Below are positions 43,891 through 54,624 of a stretch of DNA of 64,000 nt, piece after piece. The position numbers and the translations under genes are program-made. Under the pieces are notes generated by a model, which worked only from the letters and a program-made list of their open reading frames with translations, made no database searches and was not told the origin of the DNA. The number at the start of each line of letters is the position of its first letter. The first letter of the stretch is position 1. The stretch is taken from the NCBI GenBank assembly GCA_037127255.1, contig JBANSL010000002.1:38087392-38151391 (forward strand), in the 5' to 3' direction. The stretch is from Persicaria tinctoria (taxonomy: Eukaryota; Streptophyta; Magnoliopsida; Caryophyllales; Polygonaceae).

Positions 43891-45446
43891 TGATGTCATC
43901 ATAGTTTGCATTATTTAGGACATGCATTTAGCATAGGTTTGTGTCGTTTCTCATGTGTTTTATGTCTTTTTAGATGTTTTTCGTTTAGTTTCTAGGATAG
44001 AGATCTACTGTCTTTATGGTGGTGTTTTCAGGAGTTTTCGGGACCTAAGCGGAGATTGCCAGAGGACATGTGAGATGGGTACAGAAGCTAAGAAGAGCCG
44101 AGCGGAAATCATATAGGATGAACGAGGATAAAAAGGCGAAGAAGCAAAACCATAAGGAGCAAGGCGGTCGTACATCGTGGGTTTCACGGCAGAACAGAAG
44201 TGCACGGGCGTGCACATTGTCCGCACGGGCGTGCAGAAGCTCGACCAGAGAAGAAAGCCATCAGAGGATGGGTGCGCGGGCGTGCACCATAGGCGCGCGG
44301 GCGTGCACCTTGTCTGCGCGGGCGTGCACTGTTCAGTTCGGACCAGAAAGTGCGTTTTTGGACCCGGTTTCTTTTGACATTAGTTTATTATTATTTTAGG
44401 GGTTTTATAATATTATATTAGCGGATGTCCCGGACTATAAAAGGGGGCGGAAACATTTCTATAAGGGCTGGAAAACCCTCGTTGGAACGGCTCTCTTTTG
44501 AAGAACTTTTGTTGAGTTAGATTTGGAGAACTTTGGACAGATTTGCTTGGAGATTGCATTGTTTCAATTCAAGATTGGTATTTCCCCTTTAGTCTTTGCT
44601 TTTCTATCTATTTCCATGTTCCAATTTAGTGATTTGATGATGAATTATTCCATGCTTGGCTAAATTCTCCGTTCTAGGGTTAGGGTGAACCCGACAATGT
44701 CGCAATTTGTTTGATTTCGATGGTTGCTTGAACTTTATCTGAATTCTATGAATTGATTTGATCCTAGTTGCTTTACCTAATTGATGTGAATCGATTAGAA
44801 TCCTTTTTAGATTCGAGATGCTACCGCTGAGAATTGAAATTGGATATTTGGATGGACTTCATGAACCCGAAAGGGGAATTATGTCTATTGGAACCCTAGG
44901 ATTGAACATGAGGAATCGACAATTGTTATTGTGACATTTAAATGATTGTTGAGGACTCTTGAGGATTAATAAATTATCGTAGATTCTTAGGTTTGAATCG
45001 GTTAGGCGGAACGCAACAGCGAAAGTTTAATTGATTTTCTCCTAAGGTCTATAAAGAACTTAAAGGGTCTAGATTTTGTTAATTTAGACACAATCACTAC
45101 AACATGCGACAGCTGAGTAGTGATGACTTTAGATAATTTACCTTCAATTTGACTTATTAAGAAGATGAAGTTCGAGTGAACATCGGGTTGAATTCTTTGT
45201 GGCATTGTCGTTGGAATCCTTAACCCTGGAATCATTTCTCATACATATTTTATTCATAATCTTTGCTTGTTTTTCTAGGTTTAGTTGAAAACCAAATCCC
45301 TCTTTATTGGCTTAGCTTATTAGTTGTAGACAACAATTGATACATATATAATCCTCGTGATCGATATCCGTATACTGCAATTGATCTCGTATTCTTGCGA
45401 GGTTGGTTCAGACTACACTATTCTTGTGTTGGTTTAGACCACATCA
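43891..45446 (+). mobile_element. B 3' LTR
   Basis: 1,556 bp, offset 5,748 from the 5' LTR, with the same repeat words, TATA box (44436..44443) and U5 block. Confidence 0.92.
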
Positions 45447-45451
45447 CAAGG

Positions 45452-46143
45452 CTTGTTGCTCAAGGCTACAATCAAGAGGAAGGTATTGACTACGAGGAGA
45501 CTTTTGCTCCCGTAGCCAGGCTTGAAGCCATTCGCATTTTATTAGCATTTGCATCTTTTATGAGCATAAAGTTATATCAAATGGATGTCAAGTGTGCTTT
45601 TCTTAATGGTTTCTTAGAGGAAGAAGTTTATGTGGCTCAACCCCCAGGTTTTGAAAGTTCGGAATTTCCTAATCATGTTTACAAACTAGACAAAGCGCTT
45701 TATGGTTTGAAACAAGCCCAAGAGCTTGGTATGAGCGCTTGTCAAAATATCTTTTAGAAAATGATTTTAAAAGGGGGTTGATAGACAAGACTCTTTTTAT
45801 CAAGATCAAAGGAAAGGACATTTTAGTTATTCAAATATATGTTGATGATATATTGTTTGGTTCTACTAACACATCTTTGTGCAAGGAATTTTCTGACATT
45901 ATGTGCAGTGAATTTGAGATGAGCTTGATGGGTGAACTCAACTTCTTCTTGGGATTACAAGTTCATCAATCCAAGAAAGGGATCTTTGTCAATCAAAGCA
46001 AGTACACTAAGGATCTCTTGAAGAAGTTCAAGATGGATCAATCCAAAGCATCCAAGATACCCATGAGCTCAACCTTATCTCTAGATCAAGACAAGACTGG
46101 GAAAAGTGTAAATCAAAAGGAGTATCGAGGGATGATTGGATCT
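45452..46143 (+). pseudogene. C1 reverse transcriptase, C-terminal piece
   Basis: RT palm: [12 protein letters not shown] (catalytic Asp codon 45584), YGLKQA, and the YVDD active site at 45838..45849. A one-base deletion near 45720 shifts frame between YGLKQA and the following [11 protein letters not shown] region. A stop interrupts at 46144. Confidence 0.92.
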
Positions 46144-46770
46144 TAACTATATCTTACGGCCAGTAGACCTGACATCATGTTTAGTGTTTGCATGTGTGCT
46201 AGGTTTCAAGCTGATCCTAAGGAATCTCACCTCGTGGATGTGAAGAGGATATTTCGATATCCCAATGGCACTAAGGAGCTTGGCTTATGGTACCCAAAGC
46301 AAAAACATTTTACATTAATCGGGTATTCTGATGCAGATTTTGCAGGCTATAAGGTGGATAGGAAGAGCACGTCAAGATGTTGCCAATTCTTAGGGGCATC
46401 CTTGATTAGTTGGCATTCAAAGAAACAAAACTCAGTTGCTTTATCCACTGCTGAAGCCGAGTACATAGCAGCGTGAGCATGCTGCTCCCAAATCCTTTGG
46501 ATAGCTCAACAAATGAGAGATCTTGACATCCATCTCAAAGGTATTCCCATTAAGTGTGATAATACAAGTGCCATATCAATCACAAAGAATCCTGTTCAGC
46601 ATTCAAGGACCAAGCATATTGATGTAAGACATCATTTCATTAGAGATCATGTCGAAAAAGGTGATGTGTCCATATCTTTTATTTCAACTGATTATCAATG
46701 AGCTGACATTTTTACTAAGCCTTTGGCAGAGGACAGGTTCACCTTCATTAGACGTGAGATTGGAATGCTT
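46144..46770 (+). pseudogene. C1 RNase H
   Basis: Ty1/Copia RNase H: SDADFAG, LSTAEAEYIAA, CDNTSAISI and HIDVRHHFIRD blocks. In-frame stops at 46144, 46474..46476 (GCG TGA GCA) and 46699..46701 (CAA TGA GCT) separate them. Confidence 0.9.
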
Positions 46771-47384
46771 AACAGGGATGCAATTTCGTATGGGGAGCTT
46801 TCCCTTTACGAAAGATAAATTCTACTCGGTGTCAAGATCCTTGAACCTCATTTCAAAGGTTGTGAACTGAACAGTAGAGTACATATAACGGATCAGATAT
46901 TTGGTTGATATCTTATTAGATATTTGATCAAATATGGTTTTAATGGATTTTATCCTTCTTTATATGTTACTTATTTTATTTTTGGAAAAATCCTTTTATT
47001 TTATCCGAGTATAATTTATTTGTGGAAATTATTTTAAAATCGGATAAATCTTTTCTTAACCTTTAAGAATTGGAAGGATCTTTTTAAAATTTGAATTTTT
47101 GGTAAGTCAATTTGATTTTCAAATTTGGTGACTATTTTCACGCTCCTCCCTTTGTTGAAAGACAAAAAGGGTGAGATGATTTGATGATGTTTTAGACTTT
47201 AAAACTGCTGTGAACCAAGGGTCTTGGAAGACCTTGTTTTGTTTCACCTTGTTGGATGTTTCTCGTTGACTTTGAAAACTTATGATCCAACATTTGTCTA
47301 ACCCATGCAGGTACTTAGTCCGATTTTGCTTATGATATATCTATTTGATTAAGTTGTAGGGATGCACATGTTTTGTCTTTCATC
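46771..47384 (+). other. C1 3' non-coding region
   Basis: Between RNase H and the purine tract. A+T-rich, no ORF with a known domain. Confidence 0.6.
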
Positions 47385-47394
47385 AAGGGAGAGA
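47385..47394 (+). other. C1 polypurine tract
   Basis: AAGGGAGAGA, ending one base before the 3' LTR start TGATAACTCC. Primer for plus-strand synthesis. Confidence 0.8.
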
Positions 47395-47395
47395 T

Positions 47396-48460
47396 TGATA
47401 ACTCCACTCCCTTGATGAAAATCGGAATTAGTTTCAAAGGCTTTGATACACTTTTTGTGTCAAAGGTCTTGAAGCTACAGGTGTGTTGATGAAACACAAA
47501 ACCTGTACTTTATTATATTATGTTCGAATATTATTATATGTTATTATATGCTTCCGGATATTATTATATATGCACTAACATTTCAGGAAGCTTTTCGAAT
47601 TATATCTTCTTCCTTGAGCTGAATAACGTGGAGAATAAAATCGGAGATTATGGCTTCAAAATTTCCAAGAATAGAAGATCTCAAAGATCCACCCGCAAGC
47701 CATAATCCAAGTTAGCCGTTGGAGAAGATTCCTTCCTCAAGTGGCACCGATGGTCTTCACTATATAAAGGAGACGAAGAAGAGAGGGAGGACTGACGTAC
47801 ATTCACGAATATCATTGCACAATCAGCCCTCAAGTTTACGATCTCTCTTCAGCCTGTTCGCTCTGCTTGTTCTTAAGAGTCTTATATTTTGTTTCAAAGC
47901 ATTTGAGAGTTACACAATGAGCTTATATGATATATTCAGAGAGAGTGTTATACTCGAGAGTTTATAACTCAGGAAGTGAACACTAAGCGATTGATTCACG
48001 AAGTGTAAGAGGATTGTACTAGATAGCTGAGAGATGTGGGGCTCTTCTAGATTGGTCTAGGACTCCAAGAGAACGTGAGTTGACTGGATTGCAATTGTAT
48101 AGGAGAGAGGCTTCTCGGTGAGCTATTAGGATCCTAAGTCTTGTGAATCAATAAAAGTCGGTTGAATCCTCGGGTTGTGGAAGAACCCTAGGCGGGGATG
48201 TAGGCCAAGTTCGTGCCGAACCTCGTTAACAATTCGTTGCGTCCTTTACTTATTGCTTTACCATATTTCCTCACCTGTTTCGAATTGTATAACTCTTTTG
48301 TGATTCAGGTTTTCCAGAAGGAAAAGATTAAGTCTAATCTCAAAGGGTTTTGCGAGCGCTTCAAAAGTCTTGAGATTATCTACGAAAAACCGGCATACTC
48401 TATTCAACCCCCTTTCAAGAGTATCTTTATATTACTTTGTTATACATTATCCAACCTTCA
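47396..48460 (+). mobile_element. C1 3' LTR
   Basis: 1,065 bp, ending CCAACCTTCA before the TSD GAATG. Longer than the 5' LTR because it keeps ~111 bp (about 48233..48343). Confidence 0.9.
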
Positions 48461-49655
48461 GAATGTGTTCCTCAACAAGTTCTTTCCTCCCACCAAGACA
48501 ACGCTCCTCAGACAAAAGATTACAGCTTTCAAACAAAAGCCTGGGGAACCGCTAGCACGAGCATAGGATCGGTACAAGGATCTACTGCGATCCTGCCCCA
48601 CTCATGGGCAGCCACCACACGTCATTCAGGAGATTTTCTACAATTCTCTTGATCTGGCCGCCAAGGAAAGGATCAATCAATACACACAATATGAGTACCT
48701 CACGCAGACACCACCAGAGGCATGGGCTATGATCGAACGACTCACCAACTTCGACAACACCTATGGGGCTCCCGCAAATTACGATGAAAACAACTATGCC
48801 AGGCCAACCCCATCCATGCCCCTCTACGAGCCTTCTAAGGAAATCGATCCAGATGTCAAGGAGCAATACTACAGAGATCAAAATCGCAAGCTCTTCAAGC
48901 AAGTCAAATATCTATCTGTCAACCAACCCTGCATTGAATGTGGCTCACAGCGGCACACCACTCCAGAGTGCCCACATACAGAGCAAGTCAGAATGGCAGA
49001 AACTCATGAGGAAGTAGCTTATGCAGGGGGTCCCAATCGCTATATGGGGGACCGGCGGTTCCATCAACCACAGTGGAATCAAGGTGCCCCTAGGAACCCC
49101 CCACCATACAGAGCTCCAGGACATCCAAAAAGGGACTAGCGGAAAGATGATCTACATATGATCCTCGATGAGATGAGGAGAAATCAGGCACAACATCAGC
49201 AATCTACAAGCGCCATCCAGACTCAACTCCATGGCCTCAATACACGACTTGGGGAGATGGATATCTGGAAGAAGAACATGGAGACCCAAATGGGTCAACT
49301 CGCGCAACAGATCCAAAGACTAGCCGGAAAGCTCCCTGGGCACACATATCCCAATCCTAAAGGCCAATCCGGATACGTCGCTGCTGTAAAGCTCATGAGC
49401 GGATGCGAGCTGCTTGAACCCGAGGTCGGAGAAGCAAAAGACGGAACTGCAGAACAGGTCGATATTGACCCATCTGCACCAGCAAACCCGAAACCGACCG
49501 CAGCAGGCAAAATCGTCCAACAACAGGTCGAAATCGACCAACATGTGGTCGATATCGAGGAGCCCCCAGTCGATATTGACTCTTCTGCACCGCCTCTGAC
49601 AACTGATTCTGCTCCAAAACCAAAGAAGACGTTTCCTTTCCCTTCAAGGCGCTGA
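48461..49655 (+). pseudogene. G1 gag, C-terminal piece
   Basis: Continues the Athila-type gag: NVFLNKFFPPTKTTLLRQKI, a stop at 48566, AWAMIERLTNFDNTYG, a knuckle-like CIECGSQRHTTPEC (CX2CX4HX4C, near 48931), a stop at 49137, then a coiled-coil-like MRRNQAQHQQ...WKKNMETQMGQLAQQIQRLAGKLPG and a VDID-rich linker ending at 49655. The linker encodes the LTR-type palindromes in frame. Confidence 0.78.
49457..49580 (+). repeat. TCGA-NN-TCGA-type palindromes inside the G1 gag frame
   Basis: GGTCGATATTGACC, GGTCGAAATCGACC, GGTCGATATCGAGG and GTCGATATTGAC occur in one frame and give VDIDP, VEIDQ, VDIEE and VDIDS. The same words are the LTR repeats. Confidence 0.8.
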
Positions 49656-49681
49656 AAGATCCCACCGCAGGTAAGTTTACA

Positions 49682-50323
49682 CGCTTTGTTAAGATGCTTC
49701 AGGAACTAAATGCTTCAATTCCTTTTATAGAAGCTCTTCAAGAGATGCCTGCATATGTCAAGTTCCTCAAGGAAATCCTTAGCAACAAGCGATCAATCTC
49801 AGAAATCGCCAGCGGCTGCAAAAGGATGGACTTCCCTGAGAAGAGACCTCACCCTGGTAAGTTTTCTATTACTGTGGGATTTGGACAATATAGATATGAG
49901 GCATTGTGTGATCTATGTGCAAGTGTGAGCATCATGCCCTTATCAATCTGGAAAAAGGTGAAGATATGATCAATAGAGCCCGTGGATGCCAAGCTATACA
50001 AGGTAAACAATACAACAGTAATCCCTACAGGAATGGTCGATAATGTCCCTGTCCAGGTTGGTAAGTTCTATATCCCCGCTGATTTTCTTGTTATAGATTG
50101 TGCGGAAGATCCTACTTGCCCTATTATTCTTGGTAGACCTTTTCTAGCTACTGCAGATGCTAATATCAACATCAAAAAGCGATTGCTCACCTTCACGATA
50201 GGTAATGAGGTCTTATATTTCTCTTTTGGCCCTACAAAGGAGGAAATTCAACGACTGGAGATGAAGAGCATAGGCAACCACGAGGATGAGCACACAACAA
50301 CGGAGGGAAGCACCACGAAATAA
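49682..50323 (+). pseudogene. G1 aspartic protease remnant
   Basis: Athila/Tat protease region: ASGCKRMDFPEKRPHPGKF, then YEALCDLCASVSIMPLSIW where the family has DLGAS, so the glycine after the catalytic Asp is Cys. A TGA stop follows at 49967..49969. The second frame has VQVGKFYIPADFLVID and PIILGRPFLATADANI, the flap/ILGRPFL end of the domain. No RT follows. Confidence 0.82.
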
Positions 50324-52178
50324 CTCGATATTGACTGCACCAGGTCGATATCGACACATCACTCGATATCGACCACCCCAGCTCGATATCGACCTCCTCT
50401 GTTGAACTCCGAACCTGCCAGAAGCCTAAGTATGGGGTCCCTTCACTCGATATCGACCCATACAGCTCGATATCGACCTACCCTCGACACGAAGATTGTT
50501 GTTTTAGGCATGAAAAGGTAAGATCAGGTGAAATCCCTAGTTCTCCTCCGTCCATTAATAAAAATAAGATTTTTAGAGGAGACAGAGTGTCATGGAGAGC
50601 TAACCTGCGCAGGACTAGGACTGGAAAGAAGAAGAAGGAAGGCAAGGGATTCTTTGCAAACAACCACCTATCAGCAGAGCTTGCATACTACAATCAAGAC
50701 CTAGATGATCCGGGAGAAGGGCCAAGCACAAGAGGGCCCAACATTGAGGGTACCTAAGCACAAACGGAAAAGTCGGCCTAGCGACTCTAAAATCTAGAGC
50801 ATATACATAAAACTTTTGAATTTTCTTTAGGACTTTAAAACTTATGGTTTTGGTTTTGGTTTTGAATACTTCATGTGGGAAATCTTGTTTTTGTGTGGAA
50901 ACTAACAATTTTGCAGGTCGAAAACACGGGGATCGAGTGAAACTGTCGGAGCAACCTGGTCGATATCGACCAATACCTGAGGCGATTTCGACCAGAAGAC
51001 GAATCAGGTCGATTTCGACCAGACTTGCTCGATATCAGGTGAGTTGGTCGATATCGACCAAAGCCCCCAATTTTGACCAGTTGATCACACTTGGAATCTG
51101 ACGAAATGCGGTCGATATCGAGCACCACCTAGACGATATCGACTTCTGGCAATCTACTGCAGCCCTATTTCGACCCTACAACGCGTTATTCGGTGAGTTC
51201 CTTCCTTTACCCTTGTTTTGTTTAATTTTCATACAGTGAGGACACTGTATATTCTAAGTATGGGGTGTGCGTGTGGGCAGAGCTCATTATCATTATTTTA
51301 TTGTTTTATTCTTGATTTTGCTACTACATGGTAAATTTTGGGTGAATTTTAAATTTTTATGCTTAATTGCTAAACTCAAAGTTGGTTTTATGAGACATCT
51401 CCCAAAACTTGTAAATTGATTAGTGTCATGGAAGCTTTAATTAAACTCGAAGATGCAAAATTGGATTAATTAGAGATATAACATGAAATTGCCTAGTAAA
51501 GAGAAGTCACAATGAAGCGCATTATTTTATGAAAACTATGGAAGGAGGTAAAATTTGATATTGCTTTTGACATGTTGCATGATAAGAGGATGGAGGACTT
51601 TATATTTCCATATAATGCTCATTTGTTTATATTCCCTAGCCTTACCTATGCTTATGCATCACAAAAGCCATATTATGCCTTACATTAAACTATGCTCCAC
51701 ATGTTCTAAATATTGCTATTCTTTACCTTATTTCCTTATCCAGGGATTATGTTGAGAATGATGTTACAATATGGAGATTGTTATATGTTTATTGTGTTGT
51801 TATTATCATTATTGGAGTTTGGCAGAAATGTTTGAAATATATGGAAAATTTAATGAGTGAGAAAAAATCCGGTCACCTCAGGAGATAAAGGTAGATCGAC
51901 CCTGCTTGCTGAGATAATAGTTCAGTGAGATGGGACACCAAGGTGATCAGGAGTCCAAAGCACTAAGTATCCAGGGCCATTCATGACACCCATTTTTGCG
52001 ACTCGCGAGAAGGAAGTGCCGAGGTTAGAGAGGTAAAAACATATTATTGAAAAAAGCAATGAGCGATTGAGAGAAAGGTGAGAAGTCAAAGGAAGAAGGA
52101 ATGTGGAAATTCAATTTGGAAATTACTCCATTTTCCCGGATTATTAGCACCACATTGCCAAAAATTGCCCACCTTAAG
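50324..52178 (+). other. G1 non-coding interior with palindrome clusters
   Basis: Holds TCGATATCGA-type words at about 50325..50490 and 50955..51145, a hairpin/purine module at 51231, a second AAGTATGGGG word near 50427 without a clear hairpin, and the conserved block at 51954..52030. Short frames only. Confidence 0.65.
51231..51268 (+). promoter_or_regulatory. G1: internal AGGA hairpin and purine tract
   Basis: ATACAGTG-AGGA-CACTGTAT, perfect 8-bp stem, then TCTAAGTATGGGGTGTG. Confidence 0.75.
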
Positions 52179-54342
52179 TGTTGTTGCAGGAGGATGGTCA
52201 AGTATGAAATAAATATAAAATAAAGTTCAGACTGACTTCCCTGTCTCAGCAAATAAATACAAGACTTCCTCCCGTTGTAGTAAGAGAACAGTCAGGATCG
52301 AATTCACGAGGAAGCACGTCAGCAGTTCTTAGGTAGCAACAGATCTCACAGACAGAATAGCAGAAAGACAGAAACAAAGGAACAGGGAAAGAAAGACAAA
52401 TAAAAGCAGAAAATAACAAACAAAAGCAAAGAACAAAGCAAAACAGGAAATAAAGCAAAGACAGAAAGCTACTCGACCTCGACAAGAGGCACTCAAGATC
52501 GACAAAGGCAGGTCAACAGAAACTGAAAATTCGACGACGACAGAAGAAAACACAACTCGACTAAGACAAGTCCTACTCGAGATCGACCACAGCTACTCGA
52601 TCTCGACAAGGCTTTCCTCTATCTCGACTAGAATGCAGAAAACTCAGAAATTTAAATTGTAAATTTTCGAAACTAAAACTCAGATTTTCGATGAAGTAAA
52701 TCAATATATTAAAGACTCCCAAGACCAGGGTATCAACGCCACAACGATAACCATGCAAAATAACACACAAAGGCATAAAAGATCATGCTTTCCATCAAAT
52801 AACTTTCGTCATTAACAAATAGGCATATAGAGGCTTTCACATAAACCCTAATTGTTACTAACCCTTTTTCACATAATTAACCCAAGTTGCATTAAGATCA
52901 CTTTCGCTTCAATAACACAAACAAGGGTCACCTTCAACTCTCGCAAAAGAATCATGCTTATAGGGATAGAAGATGAATTGCACAAAAAGATCTGACCTTT
53001 ATCGCATCGCCTCACATGGCCACCGCCGGGCTCACCCCAGCCCCAGAAGTGGGTTGACTACTCACGCCTCATCGCAATCGCAGACATTGATTGAAAAGAA
53101 ATAACTTGCATAAAACTATATTCAAAAGCCTTTACAATCCCGACAATCAACTTTCGCAGAAAGCCAAAACCCTAAAAACCTTAGAACTCCTAAACTTCTC
53201 TACTGGAATGGAATTGTGTGTGAATTGGAATTGAATTAAACTGAGCCCCTAGGGCCTTATTTATAGGCTTCTAGTCCTTGCGAACCAAGGATAGAATCTC
53301 CTATCTATAGCTAAAATTATATCTAAAAGCATAAAAGATAAATAAATTGCATAATGGAAATAAATCAATAAGGAAAAGATAAATCTAATTTAGGTAGGTC
53401 TTCATGTGTTGATAGATCTTGTCTCCTTGGATAGAATTTGATCAACTTTGGATAGAATCTTCCTCCTTCGGCTCCAAGGAATCCCAACTCTACTCGGACA
53501 GCATTTCGCCGACGTGTTTCTGGAATCCAGTCTACTCGACATCGACAAGGCCTTGTCGACCTCGACAAGGATTCTTCGTCGACTGGACTTCCCGGCTAGA
53601 TCTGCTCGACATGGCTCGGACTTGGTTCACGGCGCTCGTCGACCTCGAGTAGCCCTAGTCGACCTCGAGTAGGCTTGATCCGTCGACTAGGTCTTCTCGG
53701 GTAGGTGTGCTCGACAAGCCTGGATCTGGACTCTGGCTCGTCGATCTCGACAAGGGTTCGTCGAGATCGAGTAGGGTGTGGCCTTCTCTGGTCGAGCAGC
53801 TTATCCTCGGCACAGACTCGAACTGGCGTTGTGGGGTTTGTCGATCTCGACAAGGGTTCGTCGAGGTCGAGTAGAGTTGTGCTCGGCTTCTCGTCCAGTT
53901 CTCTCCTCGACTCCGGGTGTGGCACTGGCTTCGTCGATCTCGACTAGGGTCTTGTCGAGATCGAGTTGGGTCCGGAAGTCGGGTTGGTCCGGCTCTCGAC
54001 GTTGCTCCTGGTCGACAAGGTTGTGCTCGGACATGCTCGTCGAGATCGAGTAAGGCCTACTCGAGATCGAGTAGCCTGGGTTCTCGGCTCGATTCGACTG
54101 GTTCCGCTGCTTCTTTGACCTCGGACTCCTGTAGTGGTTTTCCGAGCTTTTCCGACCTTCCTTAGAATTGCTGTAAAATGCCTCGAATTCTGCGATTTAA
54201 ACAGAACCTGGTGTAGATTCCATAATTTGGCAAATAAACATAAACTACATAGGTTCTGTACTATCTTAGCCCAAATGAATGAAATGTATGCAAAAATCGA
54301 CATAAAAGGTAATGTAAAACATGGCAAATTCAGCTCACAACA
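52179..54342 (-). mobile_element. S2: solo LTR, minus strand, in the G1 interior
   Basis: On the minus strand TGTTGTGAGCTGAATT...CCTGCAACAACA. TSD TTAAG at 52174..52178 and 54343..54347. 2,164 bp. TATA box TATAAATA at 53258..53265, palindrome clusters at ~52470..52625 and 53530..54075. Related to array A LTRs at both ends. Confidence 0.9.
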
Positions 54343-54587
54343 TTAAGCCTTTTACCAATCTACTCCCTGTTGAGCTTGAATTGAAGTCCTCTTAATTATT
54401 GTTGCTTTGTCATATGAATTGTTTTCGCATAACCCTCCTTTTGTGAGTAGATGTTGCTTTTATTGCACATGTATGGATTTGTGAAATTAGTACCTTTTCG
54501 ATGATGATAATTAATTGCAGGGACATATGACAATAAATCTATTATGTTGAGAGTTTAAATTCTTCCCTTGAATGACCATCCAAGTTA

Positions 54588-54624
54588 TTGCTTGGGGACA
54601 AGTAAACTTAAGTATGGGGTGATT
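54588..54624 (+). promoter_or_regulatory. G1: LTR-proximal hairpin and PPT
   Basis: TTGCTTG-GGGA-CAAGTAA (loop G for A, one stem mismatch), then CTTAAGTATGGGGTGATT before the 3' LTR. Confidence 0.7.

Larger units (their letters stand above)
38143..45446 (+). mobile_element. B: young non-autonomous gypsy-type element
   Basis: Starts TGATGTCATC, ends CCACATCA, TSD CAAGG (38138..38142 and 45447..45451) inside the C1 RT. Two LTRs of exactly 1,556 bp differ by about a dozen substitutions by eye (~0.8%), so it is the youngest dated insertion here. The interior has a tRNA-Asp PBS, one zinc-knuckle ORF, a captured-looking GC-rich segment and two hairpin/purine modules, but no pol. Confidence 0.93.
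22249..48460 (+). mobile_element. C1: Copia element (SIRE-like), with nested insertions
   Basis: LTRs start TGATAACTCC and end ACCTTCA. Perfect TSD GAATG at 22244..22248 and 48461..48465, inside G1 gag. Order is gag, protease, integrase, RT, RNase H, the Copia order, and the PBS matches initiator tRNA-Met. The gag style and ~1-kb LTRs suggest the SIRE/Maximus group. Frameshifts, stops, a deleted integrase core and insertions X and B make it inactive. Confidence 0.92.
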
